64,000 nucleotides of DNA from an uncultured Lachnospiraceae bacterium (GCA_947382625.1 CANDAG010000002.1:62001-126000), one strand, 5' to 3'; numbered from the stretch's first letter, positions 1 through 9,166 are shown. The notes: a model not told the origin generated them from the letters alone. Program-made: numbers and translations.

Positions 1-413
1 ACGGCGCCGGAGCAGTGCCGATCCGGGGAAAGAAATGTTGGATCCACATTGCCCACGGGGTGCGTAATACGGCAGCAGGGCTTCGGTACGTTTTGTATGC
101 TTTCGGTACGGACTTAAATGATCCTTCTAAGACGATCGCGAGCCCGTCCGGCGTATTTCTGGTTCCCTTTGGGGAAGAACGGGTGGGAGATGTTTCCAAC
201 GTAGTGTTCACAAACGGCGCTATTGCCCGTGAGAACGGTGATATTTATATTTATTATGCTTCCTGTGATACGAGGATGCATGTAGCCACTACTACCATCG
301 ATAAGATGGAGGAATACCTGTTTAATACACCGGAGGATCCCCACAGGTCAGCCGATTGTGTGAAGCAGAGGTGCGAACTTATCAGGAAAAACCTTGAGAT
401 TATGGGTAAATAA
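1..413 (+). CDS. GH130 4-O-beta-D-mannosyl-D-glucose phosphorylase, C-terminal part
   Basis: The frame is open from the left edge of the window and stops with TAA at 411-413, so only the last ~137 residues are present. The visible part has the GH130 signature stretch [17 protein letters not shown], then [13 protein letters not shown] and [14 protein letters not shown], which match the C-terminal half of the five-bladed propeller of mannosyl-glucose and mannooligosaccharide phosphorylases. Such enzymes cleave beta-1,4-mannosides in the cytoplasm with phosphate, giving mannose 1-phosphate. The ending resembles the mannosyl-glucose phosphorylase branch more than the mannobiose branch, but substrate choice is inference. 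Together with the downstream transporter and GH5-like enzyme it suggests mannan or glucomannan use. Confidence 0.85.
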   Translation, partial: GAGAVPIRGKKCWIHIAHGVRNTAAGLRYVLYAFGTDLNDPSKTIASPSGVFLVPFGEERVGDVSNVVFTNGAIARENGDIYIYYASCDTRMHVATTTIDKMEEYLFNTPEDPHRSADCVKQRCELIRKNLEIMGK

Positions 414-442
414 CAGAGGGGTGAAAAGATTTTATATAAAAA

Positions 443-456
443 TGCACAAAAATGCA
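443..456. promoter_or_regulatory. Putative LacI-type operator, TGCA-N6-TGCA
   Basis: Two TGCA tetramers separated by six bases. The same arrangement recurs at 1904-1917 and 2066-2079, and with one mismatch at 2026-2039, so the sites flank the LacI-family gene and cover the transporter promoter. This copy lies about 35 bases upstream of a good promoter at 491-519. A role as the operator of the neighbouring LacI-family regulator is inferred from repetition and position. Confidence 0.45.
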
Positions 457-490
457 AAGTAAATATCGTGCATTTGACGGATGCGTTTTA

Positions 491-519
491 TTGCGATTTG
501 GGCAATGTTGTGCTATACT
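491..519 (+). promoter_or_regulatory. Sigma-A type promoter upstream of the LacI gene
   Basis: TTGCGA at 491-496 and TATACT at 514-519 with a 17-base spacer. A transcript would start near 526, run through a palindromic repeat (539-579) and meet a strong terminator at 577-612 before the LacI start codon at 687. It therefore either feeds the LacI gene by read-through or makes a short RNA of about 85 bases. Confidence 0.5.
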
Positions 520-538
520 CATGTTAATGTGGCAGCGC

Positions 539-579
539 AAACAATGGACAGCACGCTTTGCGGATTATCCCTATGTTAA
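539..579. repeat. Dispersed palindromic repeat, type A
   Basis: Contains the pattern ACAATGGACAGCACGC...TATGTTAA. Read on the minus strand it matches the copies at 47821-47858 and 47859-47896, which have the form AACATAAGGA-N5-CGC...GCGTG-N4-TCCGTTGTT. It is followed directly by a terminator hairpin. Confidence 0.55.
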
Positions 580-612
580 AAAAGGCAGGCAGCAGATAAG
601 CCTGCCTTTTTT
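577..612 (+). terminator. Rho-independent terminator
   Basis: AAAAAGGCAGGC and GCCTGCCTTTTTT form a 12-bp stem around a short loop, followed by a T run. It sits between the GH130 gene and the LacI gene and could end the upstream operon. Confidence 0.85.
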
Positions 613-686
613 GTACCACAGGAAATTTCTGCGGGGAAACGGGCTGCCCGGGCACTTTAGCATGAGAGGGGAAGGGGTGGAGCCGG

Positions 687-1769
687 ATGAAAAAAACGAC
701 GATCCAGGACATTGCCGAAACGCTTGGGTTTTCGAGAAATACGGTATCAATGGCACTAAAAGGAAATGACACAGTTGCACCAAAAACGCGGGAGATCATT
801 TTGAAATATGCGGACAGCATCGGTTACCCCAGAATATCCCCACAGATTAAGGAGGAGGAGCCGAAGGCGGATACGATCTACCATATCATGATCCTGCGCA
901 AGCCGGAGGCGGCTCTTTACTGGGACAAGATTGTTAACGGGATATCCGAGGAGGCAAGCCGCAATCGTTGCCAGACTCAGGTTGCAGTGGTAACAGATGA
1001 GGCTGAACGGGAGAATATCCTTCCTGTTGGCCTGAATGAGACGATCCAGGCAGTTTTCTGTGTAAAGATACTGAGTTTGGGATATTTAAAGAAGATTAAA
1101 GAAAAAGGCATTCAGGTATATATGTTGGATTGTCATCTGAGACAATACAGCAAAAGAGATATCTGGGGGAATGCATGGGATTATCATAAGACTGCAAAGG
1201 AAGAAATACTCGGGGATGTGGTGAAGCCGGAAGGGGTAAATACCACGATCGAGCTTGTACATCATCTGCTCGGTCAGGGGATAAGAAGGATCGGGTTTTT
1301 GAACGATTCCAGCAGCATTTACGAAACTATGCATGACAGATATACGGGGTATCTGGAGGGAATGAGACAGGCCGGAATTGAAACGGACCCCCGCATTGTG
1401 TTGCCGGATGTAAAGAGCAACAATTTTTATGATCTCCGGGCCTTTGAGAAAGTGGTAGAGAGCTATAAGGAGCTTCCGGAGGCGGTGGTATGTGCCAATG
1501 ATATGATCGCCAAGTTTCTGACCCAGGCTCTTCGCAGGAAGGGTGTTCGCGTGCCGGAGGATGTGGCGGTTACAGGATTCGATAACGATGAAGACGGTAT
1601 GCTTGATCCTTTTTTTACCACGGTACATATTGATGCCAAATGGCTGGGAAGGCGGATGGTACAGTGCTTTTTGCGAAGGATGCAGTTCCCTGATGCACCA
1701 TACGAAAAGATTGTTGTTCAGGGGGAGATCATCATACGAAAATCCTCCTGCAGGCGACAGACTGGCTGA
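687..1769 (+). CDS. LacI-family transcriptional regulator
   Basis: 360 residues. The N-terminus has the LacI helix-turn-helix (TTIQDIAETLGFSRNTVS, residues 4-21, with hinge-type residues up to about 55) followed by a periplasmic-binding-protein-like effector domain to the end, including VCANDMIAKF and AVTGFDNDED as in the family. The ATG at 687 follows the purine-rich stretch GAGGGGAAGGGGTGGAG. It is the only regulator beside the GH130 gene and the CUT1 importer, so it probably controls both in response to a manno-oligosaccharide; the effector is inference. TGCA-N6-TGCA sites on both sides are candidate operators. A terminator follows at 1829-1865, separating it from the transporter genes. 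Confidence 0.9.
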   Translation: MKKTTIQDIAETLGFSRNTVSMALKGNDTVAPKTREIILKYADSIGYPRISPQIKEEEPKADTIYHIMILRKPEAALYWDKIVNGISEEASRNRCQTQVAVVTDEAERENILPVGLNETIQAVFCVKILSLGYLKKIKEKGIQVYMLDCHLRQYSKRDIWGNAWDYHKTAKEEILGDVVKPEGVNTTIELVHHLLGQGIRRIGFLNDSSSIYETMHDRYTGYLEGMRQAGIETDPRIVLPDVKSNNFYDLRAFEKVVESYKELPEAVVCANDMIAKFLTQALRRKGVRVPEDVAVTGFDNDEDGMLDPFFTTVHIDAKWLGRRMVQCFLRRMQFPDAPYEKIVVQGEIIIRKSSCRRQTG

Positions 1770-1828
1770 GACGGACAGATCGGATCTGTTTGGTCACGTG
1801 TATATAAATAGAAATAAAATAGAAAATG

Positions 1829-1865
1829 AAAAGAACCTGAAAATGAAAATTCGGGTTCTTTTTTT
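1829..1865 (+). terminator. Rho-independent terminator after the LacI gene
   Basis: AAGAACCTGA pairs with TCGGGTTCTT across a short A-rich loop, followed by TTTTTT. Confidence 0.8.
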
Positions 1866-1903
1866 GACCCATAAAATGCATTGGTAATAATCAACAAAAA
1901 TAG

Positions 1904-1917
1904 TGCAAAATAGTGCA
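1904..1917. promoter_or_regulatory. Putative LacI-type operator, TGCA-N6-TGCA
   Basis: Two TGCA boxes ten bases apart in the 399-base gap between the LacI gene and the transporter. It lies about 60 bases upstream of the -35 box at 1976. Confidence 0.45.
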
Positions 1918-1975
1918 TTTATAAAAAGATTATTTATTTATTATGCCAAAAAGGCGGATGAATGCACAAAAAATA

Positions 1976-2006
1976 TTGACTCAATAGTGGAAAAGTGTTT
2001 TAATAT
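1976..2006 (+). promoter_or_regulatory. Promoter of the sugar ABC transporter operon
   Basis: TTGACT at 1976-1981 with AT-rich -10 candidates TTTAAT (1999-2004, 17-base spacer) or TAATAT (2001-2006, 19-base spacer). The next 75 bases contain two operator-like sites. An AAGGAGGGG stretch at about 2086 and the hairpin ATGTCTCCAGACAT (2123-2136) lie in the leader before the first gene at 2169. Confidence 0.6.
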
Positions 2007-2025
2007 AAATAATCATTTTAGAGAC

Positions 2026-2079
2026 AGCACAAAAATGCATTAAAGCAAAAACGGAAAAAGTTTAGTGCAAAAAAGTGCA
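2026..2079. promoter_or_regulatory. Two putative operators downstream of the transporter promoter
   Basis: AGCACAAAAATGCA at 2026-2039 (one mismatch from TGCA-N6-TGCA) and a perfect TGCA-N6-TGCA at 2066-2079. Their position just downstream of the promoter fits repression by a LacI-family protein. Confidence 0.45.
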
Positions 2080-2168
2080 AAAACTAAGGAGGGGAGAGAA
2101 AAAGAAAAGGTGTCTTTGGACAATGTCTCCAGACATGATAAATGTAAATCAGGAAAGTGAGGTATCCT

Positions 2169-3113
2169 ATGGCAGCAAGTAAAGAGAAAAAACCAAAAGG
2201 CTTTAACAGCCCTGCAGTGATCTGGAAGGATATGAAACGTGACAGATGGCTGTATTTTCTGTTGCTCCCTGGCATTGTTTTCTTCGTAATCTTCAAGTAT
2301 ATGCCGATTTTCGGCTTGAGGATCGCATTTATGGATTACAACCAGTATGCACCGGAAACCAGTACATGGGTAGGGATGAAACATTTTGTAAGATTGTTCA
2401 CGACCAACTCCTTCGTGCCGGTACTCATCAATACGATCAAGATCGCAGGCTTAAAGCTTCTGATCGGTTTCCCGTTCCCTGTCATTCTGGCGTTGATGCT
2501 GAATGAGGTAACGAACATGAAGTTTAAAAAAGCGGCGCAGACCTTCCTGTATCTGCCCCACTTCGTATCATGGGTTATCATGGCAGGTATCGTTATGAAC
2601 CTGTTGGATCCCACTACAGGAGCAATCACACAGGTTCTTTCCAAATTAACGGGGAGCTCTGTAAATGTCCTTACGGACACCAAGCTCTTTGTTCCAATGC
2701 TGATCATATCGGATGTTTATAAAGAAGTAGGATGGGGAACCATTATCTACTTTGCGGCGATCAGCGGCATCGATCCCCAGCTTTATGAGGCGGCGGCGAT
2801 TGACGGGGCCGGTAAGTGGAAGCAGTGTTTGAACATTACCCTTCCTTCCATTAAGCCTACCATCATCATTATGCTGATCATGAATACCGGTAACATTTTG
2901 AACGCCGGTTTCGATCAGATCTTCATGCTGTATACTCCTACCGTTTACAAGGTGGCAGATATCATTGATACATACGTTTTCCGAATGGGTATTGTAAAAG
3001 CCGACTACTCATTCAGTACGGCGGCAGGTATGTTCAAATCAATTGTTGCATTTATCCTCGTCTGCACAGTGAATGAGATTGCAAAGAGGACGGATAACGA
3101 CAGTATCTGGTAA
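2169..3113 (+). CDS. Sugar ABC transporter permease, CUT1 family, LplB/UgpA-like
   Basis: 314 residues with six predicted membrane spans and the permease EAA loop EAAAIDGAGKWKQ near residue 207, which contacts the ATPase. The start was set at ATG 2169 behind AGGAAAGTGAGG; an in-frame GTG at 2157 is possible but lies in that site. It is the first gene of a permease-permease-binding protein operon (15 bases before the next gene). No ATPase gene is present, as is usual for Firmicutes CUT1 importers that share an MsmX/MsiK-type ATPase encoded elsewhere. Location is the cytoplasmic membrane; the substrate is probably a manno-oligosaccharide given the neighbours. Confidence 0.9.
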   Translation: MAASKEKKPKGFNSPAVIWKDMKRDRWLYFLLLPGIVFFVIFKYMPIFGLRIAFMDYNQYAPETSTWVGMKHFVRLFTTNSFVPVLINTIKIAGLKLLIGFPFPVILALMLNEVTNMKFKKAAQTFLYLPHFVSWVIMAGIVMNLLDPTTGAITQVLSKLTGSSVNVLTDTKLFVPMLIISDVYKEVGWGTIIYFAAISGIDPQLYEAAAIDGAGKWKQCLNITLPSIKPTIIIMLIMNTGNILNAGFDQIFMLYTPTVYKVADIIDTYVFRMGIVKADYSFSTAAGMFKSIVAFILVCTVNEIAKRTDNDSIW

Positions 3114-3127
3114 GAGGAGGAAAAATT

Positions 3128-4036
3128 ATGGCAGCAAAAAATAAAACAGCCGGGACAGCGATCAAAAAATCCACTCCCGAAAAAGTTTTCACCATATTTA
3201 ACTATGCATTTTTTACTCTGATCAGTATCATCATGATCATTCCCTTCTGGCATGTACTGATGATGTCCTTGAGTGATGTGAACGAAACCATGAAGGGCGG
3301 AATCTTCCTTTATGTAAAGGGATTCAATGTTGATACTTACAGTCAGGTTTTCAAAAACCCCATGATCTGGACCGGTTTTGCAACGGCCATCGGGGTAACC
3401 CTGATCGGTACCCTCGGAGGTACGCTGCTGACAGCTATGATGGCTTATGCGCTTTCAAAGCCCCGCCTTCGTTTTGGAAAGGTTTTGATGGTTCTGGTAC
3501 TGTTCACCATGCTGTTCTATGGCGGTACTGTTCCCAGCTACTTGCTGATGAAGAACCTGAGGCTGATCGACAACCGTTGGGCTTTGATCCTGCCGGGACT
3601 TATCAGTGCCTATAATGTCATTGTTATGAGAAGCTTCTTCTCCTCTATCTCTGACAGCTTTGAAGAATCTGCCAAGCTTGACGGCGCAAACGATGTGACC
3701 ATTTTTTTCCGGATCATCATCCCGCTTTCAAAGGCATCCATCGCAACTATCGTGCTTTTCAATGCGGTTATGTACTGGAACGATTACTTCAGCACCGTTT
3801 TGTACATCAACTCCACCGATAAGTGGGCACTGCAGGCCGTTCTGAGGAACATGCTGACCAATACCCAGCAGGCCATGCAGCAGGCAGGCGTTAACGTACG
3901 TGCCTCTTCCAATGTGACGGCAGAGACCATCAAGGCCGGTTCCGTGGTAGTGGCAACCGTACCGATCCTTATCATTTATCCTTTCCTTCAGAAATACTTT
4001 GTGAAGGGCGTTATGATCGGCGGCGTAAAGGGCTGA
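3128..4036 (+). CDS. Carbohydrate ABC transporter permease, CUT1 family, YtcP-like
   Basis: 302 residues, six predicted membrane helices, with the second-permease EAA motif EESAKLDGANDVTIFF near residue 179 and the typical C-terminus YFVKGVMIGGVKG of the YtcP/LplC group. AGAGGAGG lies just ahead of the ATG. It forms the import channel as a heterodimer with the preceding permease. A highly similar organisation recurs at 16779-20240, with the same C-terminal VGSVKG ending, so the window holds two paralogous importers. Confidence 0.9.
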   Translation: MAAKNKTAGTAIKKSTPEKVFTIFNYAFFTLISIIMIIPFWHVLMMSLSDVNETMKGGIFLYVKGFNVDTYSQVFKNPMIWTGFATAIGVTLIGTLGGTLLTAMMAYALSKPRLRFGKVLMVLVLFTMLFYGGTVPSYLLMKNLRLIDNRWALILPGLISAYNVIVMRSFFSSISDSFEESAKLDGANDVTIFFRIIIPLSKASIATIVLFNAVMYWNDYFSTVLYINSTDKWALQAVLRNMLTNTQQAMQQAGVNVRASSNVTAETIKAGSVVVATVPILIIYPFLQKYFVKGVMIGGVKG

Positions 4037-4120
4037 TCCGGTACGAAGATTTTATTTAATAAGTGGTTGCCGGACCAAGGTGTCCGATAACATAATAACA
4101 TTTTAAAAGGAGGGTTTTAA

Positions 4121-5800
4121 ATGAAAAAGAAACTCGTGAAGAGACTTCTGGCAACAGCGCTTGTTACTGTTATGACTGCCAGTATGTTAGTTGGCTGTGG
4201 CAGCGGTTCCTCAGATGGCGGTTCTACATCCGGAAGTGAGACAAGTGACGCAGGTTCCTCAGATGCAGGAGCATCCGATTCGGGGAGCGAAGCAGCAGCG
4301 CCTGTCAGCGATGAAAAGATCGATGTATTAAATCAGTCAGAGAAAATGACACTGAAGGTTGCATGTATGACTGGTTTTACCCAGACAGACAGCCAGATCG
4401 AGCAGTGGTTGGAAGAAAAATACAACATTGATATCGAAATGATCGTACTTCCCGGCTGGGCAGACGGACAGCAGAAGATCAGCTTATTGATGGCAGATGA
4501 CAATGAGCGTCCTGACATCATCTGGTGGTGGAGCATGGATACCGAATATACTGCATGGAAGAATGCGGGCCTTTTGGTTGACGTGAGCGAGTATCAGAAG
4601 AAGTATACCAATATCGTAGATTACTACAACAAGATGGATCCTAATACCATGTTTTATACGGCTGCAGAAGACGGAATGTACCGTATCCCCGGCGATGTGG
4701 CAGAGCCTTCCTGCGAATGTCTGCTGATCAGACAGGACTGGCTGGATAATCTTGGGCTTGAAGTACCTACTACTTTAGACGAGCTGAAGGAAGTGCTTCG
4801 CGCATTTACCGAGGATGATCCGGACGGCAACGGCCAGAACGATACCTACGGTCTTGGCGGCGACGGATATGACTTCAGAAGCTTCTGGCCTTTCATTCAG
4901 GCTTATGGCAACACCCATTATGACAGATTCTGTGTTAATGAGGACGGAACTGTTGGATATGGACCTGCACAGGAGAATACAAAGAAGTGGCTGGCAGACG
5001 TAGCCGATCTTTATGCAAAGGGTTATATCACTCCTAACATCACAACCGATACTGACCGTGATGAGGAAATGGCTAAGGCTAACTTCGGTGTTACCTACAG
5101 CTGGATCGCATGGACCACAACCAAGGGTAACTCCTCTGCTATGAACGCATTCTATTCCGCAAACCCTGATGCAAAGTGGGTAGCTATCGATATGGTTAAG
5201 GGCGAGAACGGAAATCCTCAGGAAGACCCTGCAACAAGCTCTGCCTGGGCGTTCTTTGGAATCACAAAGAACTGTTCCGATCCTGAAAGAGCCTATGCAA
5301 TCTGGGATGATATGTGTTCCGAGGAGAACTACATCCATAGAAGATTTGGTGTAGAAGGTGAGCACTGGGAGCGTGATGAGGACGGCAGTGTAAACTTCAT
5401 TATCGGTAATGACAGTGACGAGAATAACAACCAGAATATCGGTCTTAAGCTGTTTGATAACCTGATGAACAGAAAAGACGAGTGTAACTTTGACAACACA
5501 CCTGAGATGCAGGCATTATTTGACAAGTCCGGAGCAGAGAGCCGTGATTATGCAGCTTCCCTGGTAGAGTGGAAGGATATCACCAAGTTTGATACATGGA
5601 TCGATCATTCTACGGATATCGAAGATGAGAAGAATCAGTATCTGTGGGGCGTTATCGCCGGCTCGGAAAGTCTTGACAATTGGGATGCTTACATTGAGCA
5701 GTTAGATGCATTAGGACTTCAGGAAGTTCTGGCACAGGGCAATGAGATCTATGCAGCACAGAAGGCTGAAATGGAAGAATACTTCGCAAATCAGGAATAA
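4121..5800 (+). CDS. Extracellular sugar-binding lipoprotein of the CUT1 importer
   Basis: 559 residues. The signal peptide ends in a lipobox with Cys26 (SMLVGC), followed by a Ser/Gly/Asp-rich linker to about residue 65 and a large solute-binding domain of the LipO/YtcQ type. AAGGAGGG precedes the ATG. The mature protein would be anchored to the outer face of the membrane and hand oligosaccharide to the two permeases encoded just upstream. At about 560 residues it is of the long class typical of oligosaccharide binders. A terminator follows at 5841-5869. Confidence 0.9.
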   Translation: MKKKLVKRLLATALVTVMTASMLVGCGSGSSDGGSTSGSETSDAGSSDAGASDSGSEAAAPVSDEKIDVLNQSEKMTLKVACMTGFTQTDSQIEQWLEEKYNIDIEMIVLPGWADGQQKISLLMADDNERPDIIWWWSMDTEYTAWKNAGLLVDVSEYQKKYTNIVDYYNKMDPNTMFYTAAEDGMYRIPGDVAEPSCECLLIRQDWLDNLGLEVPTTLDELKEVLRAFTEDDPDGNGQNDTYGLGGDGYDFRSFWPFIQAYGNTHYDRFCVNEDGTVGYGPAQENTKKWLADVADLYAKGYITPNITTDTDRDEEMAKANFGVTYSWIAWTTTKGNSSAMNAFYSANPDAKWVAIDMVKGENGNPQEDPATSSAWAFFGITKNCSDPERAYAIWDDMCSEENYIHRRFGVEGEHWERDEDGSVNFIIGNDSDENNNQNIGLKLFDNLMNRKDECNFDNTPEMQALFDKSGAESRDYAASLVEWKDITKFDTWIDHSTDIEDEKNQYLWGVIAGSESLDNWDAYIEQLDALGLQEVLAQGNEIYAAQKAEMEEYFANQE

Positions 5801-5840
5801 TTGTTGCTGAGATTACAAACGAGAAATAATGTGATTGGAA

Positions 5841-5869
5841 ACGGGGAAGGTAAAACTTCCCCGTTTTTT
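5841..5869 (+). terminator. Rho-independent terminator of the transporter operon
   Basis: ACGGGGAAG and CTTCCCCGT form a perfect stem with loop GTAAAA, followed by TTTTT. Confidence 0.9.
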
Positions 5870-5871
5870 GG

Positions 5872-5943
5872 TCAATAAGACATCGCGCGAAGCGGGATGG
5901 CGTTTGATCAATAAGGCGTAACGCAAAGCGGAGCGGCGTTTGA
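5872..5943. repeat. Tandem pair of palindromic repeats, type B
   Basis: Two copies (5872-5908 and 5908-5943) of the form TCAATAAG-N5-CGC-N3-GCG...GGCGTTTGA, sharing their junction TCA. The first half and second half of each can form a hairpin. The pair fills the space between the terminator and the Shine-Dalgarno sequence AAAGGAG of the next gene. Confidence 0.7.
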
Positions 5944-5956
5944 AAGGAGTGAGGAA

Positions 5957-8900
5957 ATGAAGCAGGTAATATTAGTTTATGATGAGAGGACAAACAACGG
6001 TCTGTTGGAGCGGGCAAGGAGCATTGCGGAGCAGTCCGGATATGAGGCATGTAAAGTGAATGCTGCCAGATTGAGATCAAAGAGTCTTCAAGATGTTTCT
6101 CTGGTTCTGCATTGTACGGAGGGGCGGTACGAAGAAGGAACGGAAAAAGAATTAAGTGAGTTTGTGAAGGCAGGCGGGATTTTGGTGGTGCTTGGAGGCA
6201 ATCCTTTTTCCCGGCCATCAGGAGAAGCGGCTCTGGCCGATATGCATAAGGGGATACGGGCGTTCGGGATCGGGGATACCTTTCAGGAAGTGCCTCATAC
6301 AGGAAAGTGCTTTTTTAAGGTGCTGAGGCAGAACTGGAACCCTTATGAGAAAGAGCAGGAGGAGGTCATAGAGGTTCATCCTGGAAAAGTATATGCCGGG
6401 CTTTACTCTCTTTCCCATAAGACGGAAGGGCGGGACATGGAGAGGCATGCAGATTTATTGCCTCTTGCAGGCTTCTTCGATGAAGACGGGCATATGATCG
6501 CAGCGCCTGTGGTCAGAGTTTCTTACAAAAAGGGGGGCGCATTGTACCTTTTTACATGGGAAGAGGCAGTTCTGCCTCCGGAAAGCCGGCCTTCGGAAGG
6601 TATACTTTCAGAAAATATACTTTCCCAGCCCTGGGCCGGGGAGCTGTTGTCGGAAATCTGTAGCTCGGCATTTGCGGGTAAGGTTTCCTTTGAAGCTGAG
6701 ATGACCTATGCCAGATATTTTCCCGGAGAGGAGGTCTGCCTTGAACTGCATGATATTGCGCTGGCCGGGAAGGGGAAGGCGAAATATCTGATAGAGGTAA
6801 AAAGAAGAGGTGACAGCGCTGCGGCTTATACCTGTAAAACGATGATCGGGGCTAAGCGGTACCGTCTGGCGCTGCCGGTCACAGAGGAAGGAGAATATGA
6901 GGTATGGGTGCGGGCTTATCTGGGAGGGATATGTCAGATGATAAAAAGGACGGGATTTTATCTGATCTCAGAGGAAAAAATCCTGGAGGACATGTCCCGG
7001 TTCCCTCGAATGAAAGTGGATCAGGAGCTTTCTGTGGATTTTTGCCTGCAGGAGGGAAAGCCGGTATGTATTCATGGCACCACCTATTTTGTGACGGATA
7101 CTTATCAAAAATGCTTTCTGCATTTTAATCCGGCACAGTGCCGGGAGGATCTGTCCCTTTTGCAGAAGGATGGGTTTAATGTGCTGCGCTCCGGTAACTG
7201 GATGCTGAACGTGGAGTTTTACGGAAAAGACGGAGGCATTTGTGAAAAATCCAGGCGCGCGCTTCAGGCATACTTTTATTGTGCCCTGCAGTATGGCTTT
7301 ACCGTGCAGTTCACTCTGGGGATCATAACCCTCAATGACTGGGATCAGAGCCTGTGTGCCATACATAATCCCCGTAATATGAAGAAGGTGATGTGCCTTG
7401 TTAGTTCTTTTGGAGAACTGTTCGGCAATTATACCAATGTCATGCTGGATATTATCAATGAACCTTCTTATTCTTATGCAGGGCAGTGGAAAAACATCCG
7501 GCCTTCCGGAGATCCCTATGAGAGAAAGGCCTGGATTAAATGGCTGAAGGAAAAATACGGAACGATCACGAAGGTTCGCCAGGCCTGGGGGGAAAATGCG
7601 GTAAGGGTTCCGGATTTTGCCTCTGTTGATGTGCCGAAAGAGCGGTGCTATGCAGGCACTCTTTACCGGACGGAGGAAGACAGGGAATACGCTATGGCCG
7701 CGGATTTCTGGCTGTTTGCCCAGCAGAGCTATGACCGGTGGCTCTCAAGGGTGCGCAGCTGTGTGCGGGAAAAGGCTCCTGATATGGTGGTCATGATGGG
7801 AAGAGATGAGAGCCTGAGAGTGCCGGAGGAGCAGGACATGATCCTTAGCGGAAATCTGGATATGGTCTGCTGGCATCAGTGGAACAGGGATGCGATCATC
7901 TATGTGGAATATTTACTGAATCGGGTAAAAGGACATATTACCTGCGCCCAGGAAATGGGGATCTATCGGGTAGAGCAGATGCGGGGCGGGAAAACCCTGA
8001 CAGATGAGAGAGTGGCCCACAAGCTGGAGAGAAAGCTCTTTTTGGGGTTTTCTAATTGGGTGATCTGGCAGTCCTTCCATAATCCGGACAAGGAAGAGCT
8101 CAGCGAGAATATGCTGGGTACCTACCGTTCCGACCGAAGTGAAACTCCGGCAATGCCGCTGATCCGGGAAATGATAGCCGCGGAAAATAAGGCAATTCCT
8201 TATATGACAAGGCGGCAGGAGGACGCATTCCCGATCCTTACCCTTTATTCTACCAGTTCTCATTATTCTATTTACGGGAATCAGGCAGTGGAGGCTCTGC
8301 GGAGCCATATCTTCCTGTTAAATAATTGCCTCCGCATGCAGAGCGACGTGATGCCGGAGCATCTCTTTGACAGAAAAAATGAAAAGGCCATCGGAAAGCC
8401 TGCGCTCATCATGCTTCCCGGTGTGATGCGGATAAGAGAGCATTGCTTTGAGGAGCTTATGGAATATGCAGGGGCAGGAGGCTGTGTGCTGATCAGCGGG
8501 AATGTGGATGAGGATGAGCATTTTGTGGGTGCAGAGCGTGTGGCCGGTATGGTAAGTATGAGTATGCGGATTACGGATCCGGGCATGGGCGTGGATGAAG
8601 ACCGTGAAAGCCTGACGGGAGAAACGCCTGCTGTCAGGAAGGTTATGAATTTTGAAAAGCTCAGGATCGGGGAAAAGCTTTTTACACTGGACTTTCGCAG
8701 GGGTTGTGAGTATGGAGATGCAGAAAACTTTTTAAAGGCAGCTGTGACCGGAGATACTTACCGGGGCGGCGTTTATGAAGTGAAGGTTTATCCTGTGGGA
8801 AAGGGGAAGGTGATTTATTGCCCTCTGCCGTTGGAGCTGGCCGAAAACAGGGATGCGATCCTTGCGCTTTATGAAATGGCGCTTGCGGAGGCAGGAATAA

Positions 8901-9166
8901 CTCCAAAGGTTTATGAGACAGAATCCTGTAAGGAGGCAGTGCTGATCCATGCAATTGTTTATGAGAACTGCACTTCCTATACATTGGTAAATGACGGGCC
9001 AAAGGAAACCCTTTGGATAAAAGACCTGCGGAGCAATACAGAACTTGAGATACAGCTTTCCGCAGGCCGGGGCTGCAAATTCTGGGTTGGAACGGATGGT
9101 GAACTGTTAGGAGCGTATGGAGCTTCGGGGCGGATATCAAAACCGAAAGGAGCGCCCATACAATGA
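5957..9166 (+). CDS. Large GH5-like glycosidase with GATase-like side domains
   Basis: 1069 residues, no signal peptide, so probably cytoplasmic. The middle part (about 375-720) has a GH-A clan barrel: GKPVCIHGTTYF at its start, IINEPSY with a candidate acid/base Glu502, and CAQEMGIYR with a candidate nucleophile Glu666. The N-terminus (LVLHCTEGRYEEG...GGILVVLGG) and a region near 830 (PALIMLPGVM...GGCVLISGN) look like GATase/ThuA-type folds, as in the trimerisation domain of GH42 enzymes. This resembles the beta-mannanase or beta-galactosidase-like group; next to GH130 and a CUT1 importer a role on manno-oligosaccharides is likely but not proven. The ATG follows AAAGGAG. It overlaps the next gene by 4 bases. 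Confidence 0.75.
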   Translation: MKQVILVYDERTNNGLLERARSIAEQSGYEACKVNAARLRSKSLQDVSLVLHCTEGRYEEGTEKELSEFVKAGGILVVLGGNPFSRPSGEAALADMHKGIRAFGIGDTFQEVPHTGKCFFKVLRQNWNPYEKEQEEVIEVHPGKVYAGLYSLSHKTEGRDMERHADLLPLAGFFDEDGHMIAAPVVRVSYKKGGALYLFTWEEAVLPPESRPSEGILSENILSQPWAGELLSEICSSAFAGKVSFEAEMTYARYFPGEEVCLELHDIALAGKGKAKYLIEVKRRGDSAAAYTCKTMIGAKRYRLALPVTEEGEYEVWVRAYLGGICQMIKRTGFYLISEEKILEDMSRFPRMKVDQELSVDFCLQEGKPVCIHGTTYFVTDTYQKCFLHFNPAQCREDLSLLQKDGFNVLRSGNWMLNVEFYGKDGGICEKSRRALQAYFYCALQYGFTVQFTLGIITLNDWDQSLCAIHNPRNMKKVMCLVSSFGELFGNYTNVMLDIINEPSYSYAGQWKNIRPSGDPYERKAWIKWLKEKYGTITKVRQAWGENAVRVPDFASVDVPKERCYAGTLYRTEEDREYAMAADFWLFAQQSYDRWLSRVRSCVREKAPDMVVMMGRDESLRVPEEQDMILSGNLDMVCWHQWNRDAIIYVEYLLNRVKGHITCAQEMGIYRVEQMRGGKTLTDERVAHKLERKLFLGFSNWVIWQSFHNPDKEELSENMLGTYRSDRSETPAMPLIREMIAAENKAIPYMTRRQEDAFPILTLYSTSSHYSIYGNQAVEALRSHIFLLNNCLRMQSDVMPEHLFDRKNEKAIGKPALIMLPGVMRIREHCFEELMEYAGAGGCVLISGNVDEDEHFVGAERVAGMVSMSMRITDPGMGVDEDRESLTGETPAVRKVMNFEKLRIGEKLFTLDFRRGCEYGDAENFLKAAVTGDTYRGGVYEVKVYPVGKGKVIYCPLPLELAENRDAILALYEMALAEAGITPKVYETESCKEAVLIHAIVYENCTSYTLVNDGPKETLWIKDLRSNTELEIQLSAGRGCKFWVGTDGELLGAYGASGRISKPKGAPIQ

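Noticed and set aside
452-783. Overlapping frames on both strands around the terminator at 577-612
   Set aside because: They cover a promoter, palindromic repeat and terminator and have no family resemblance.
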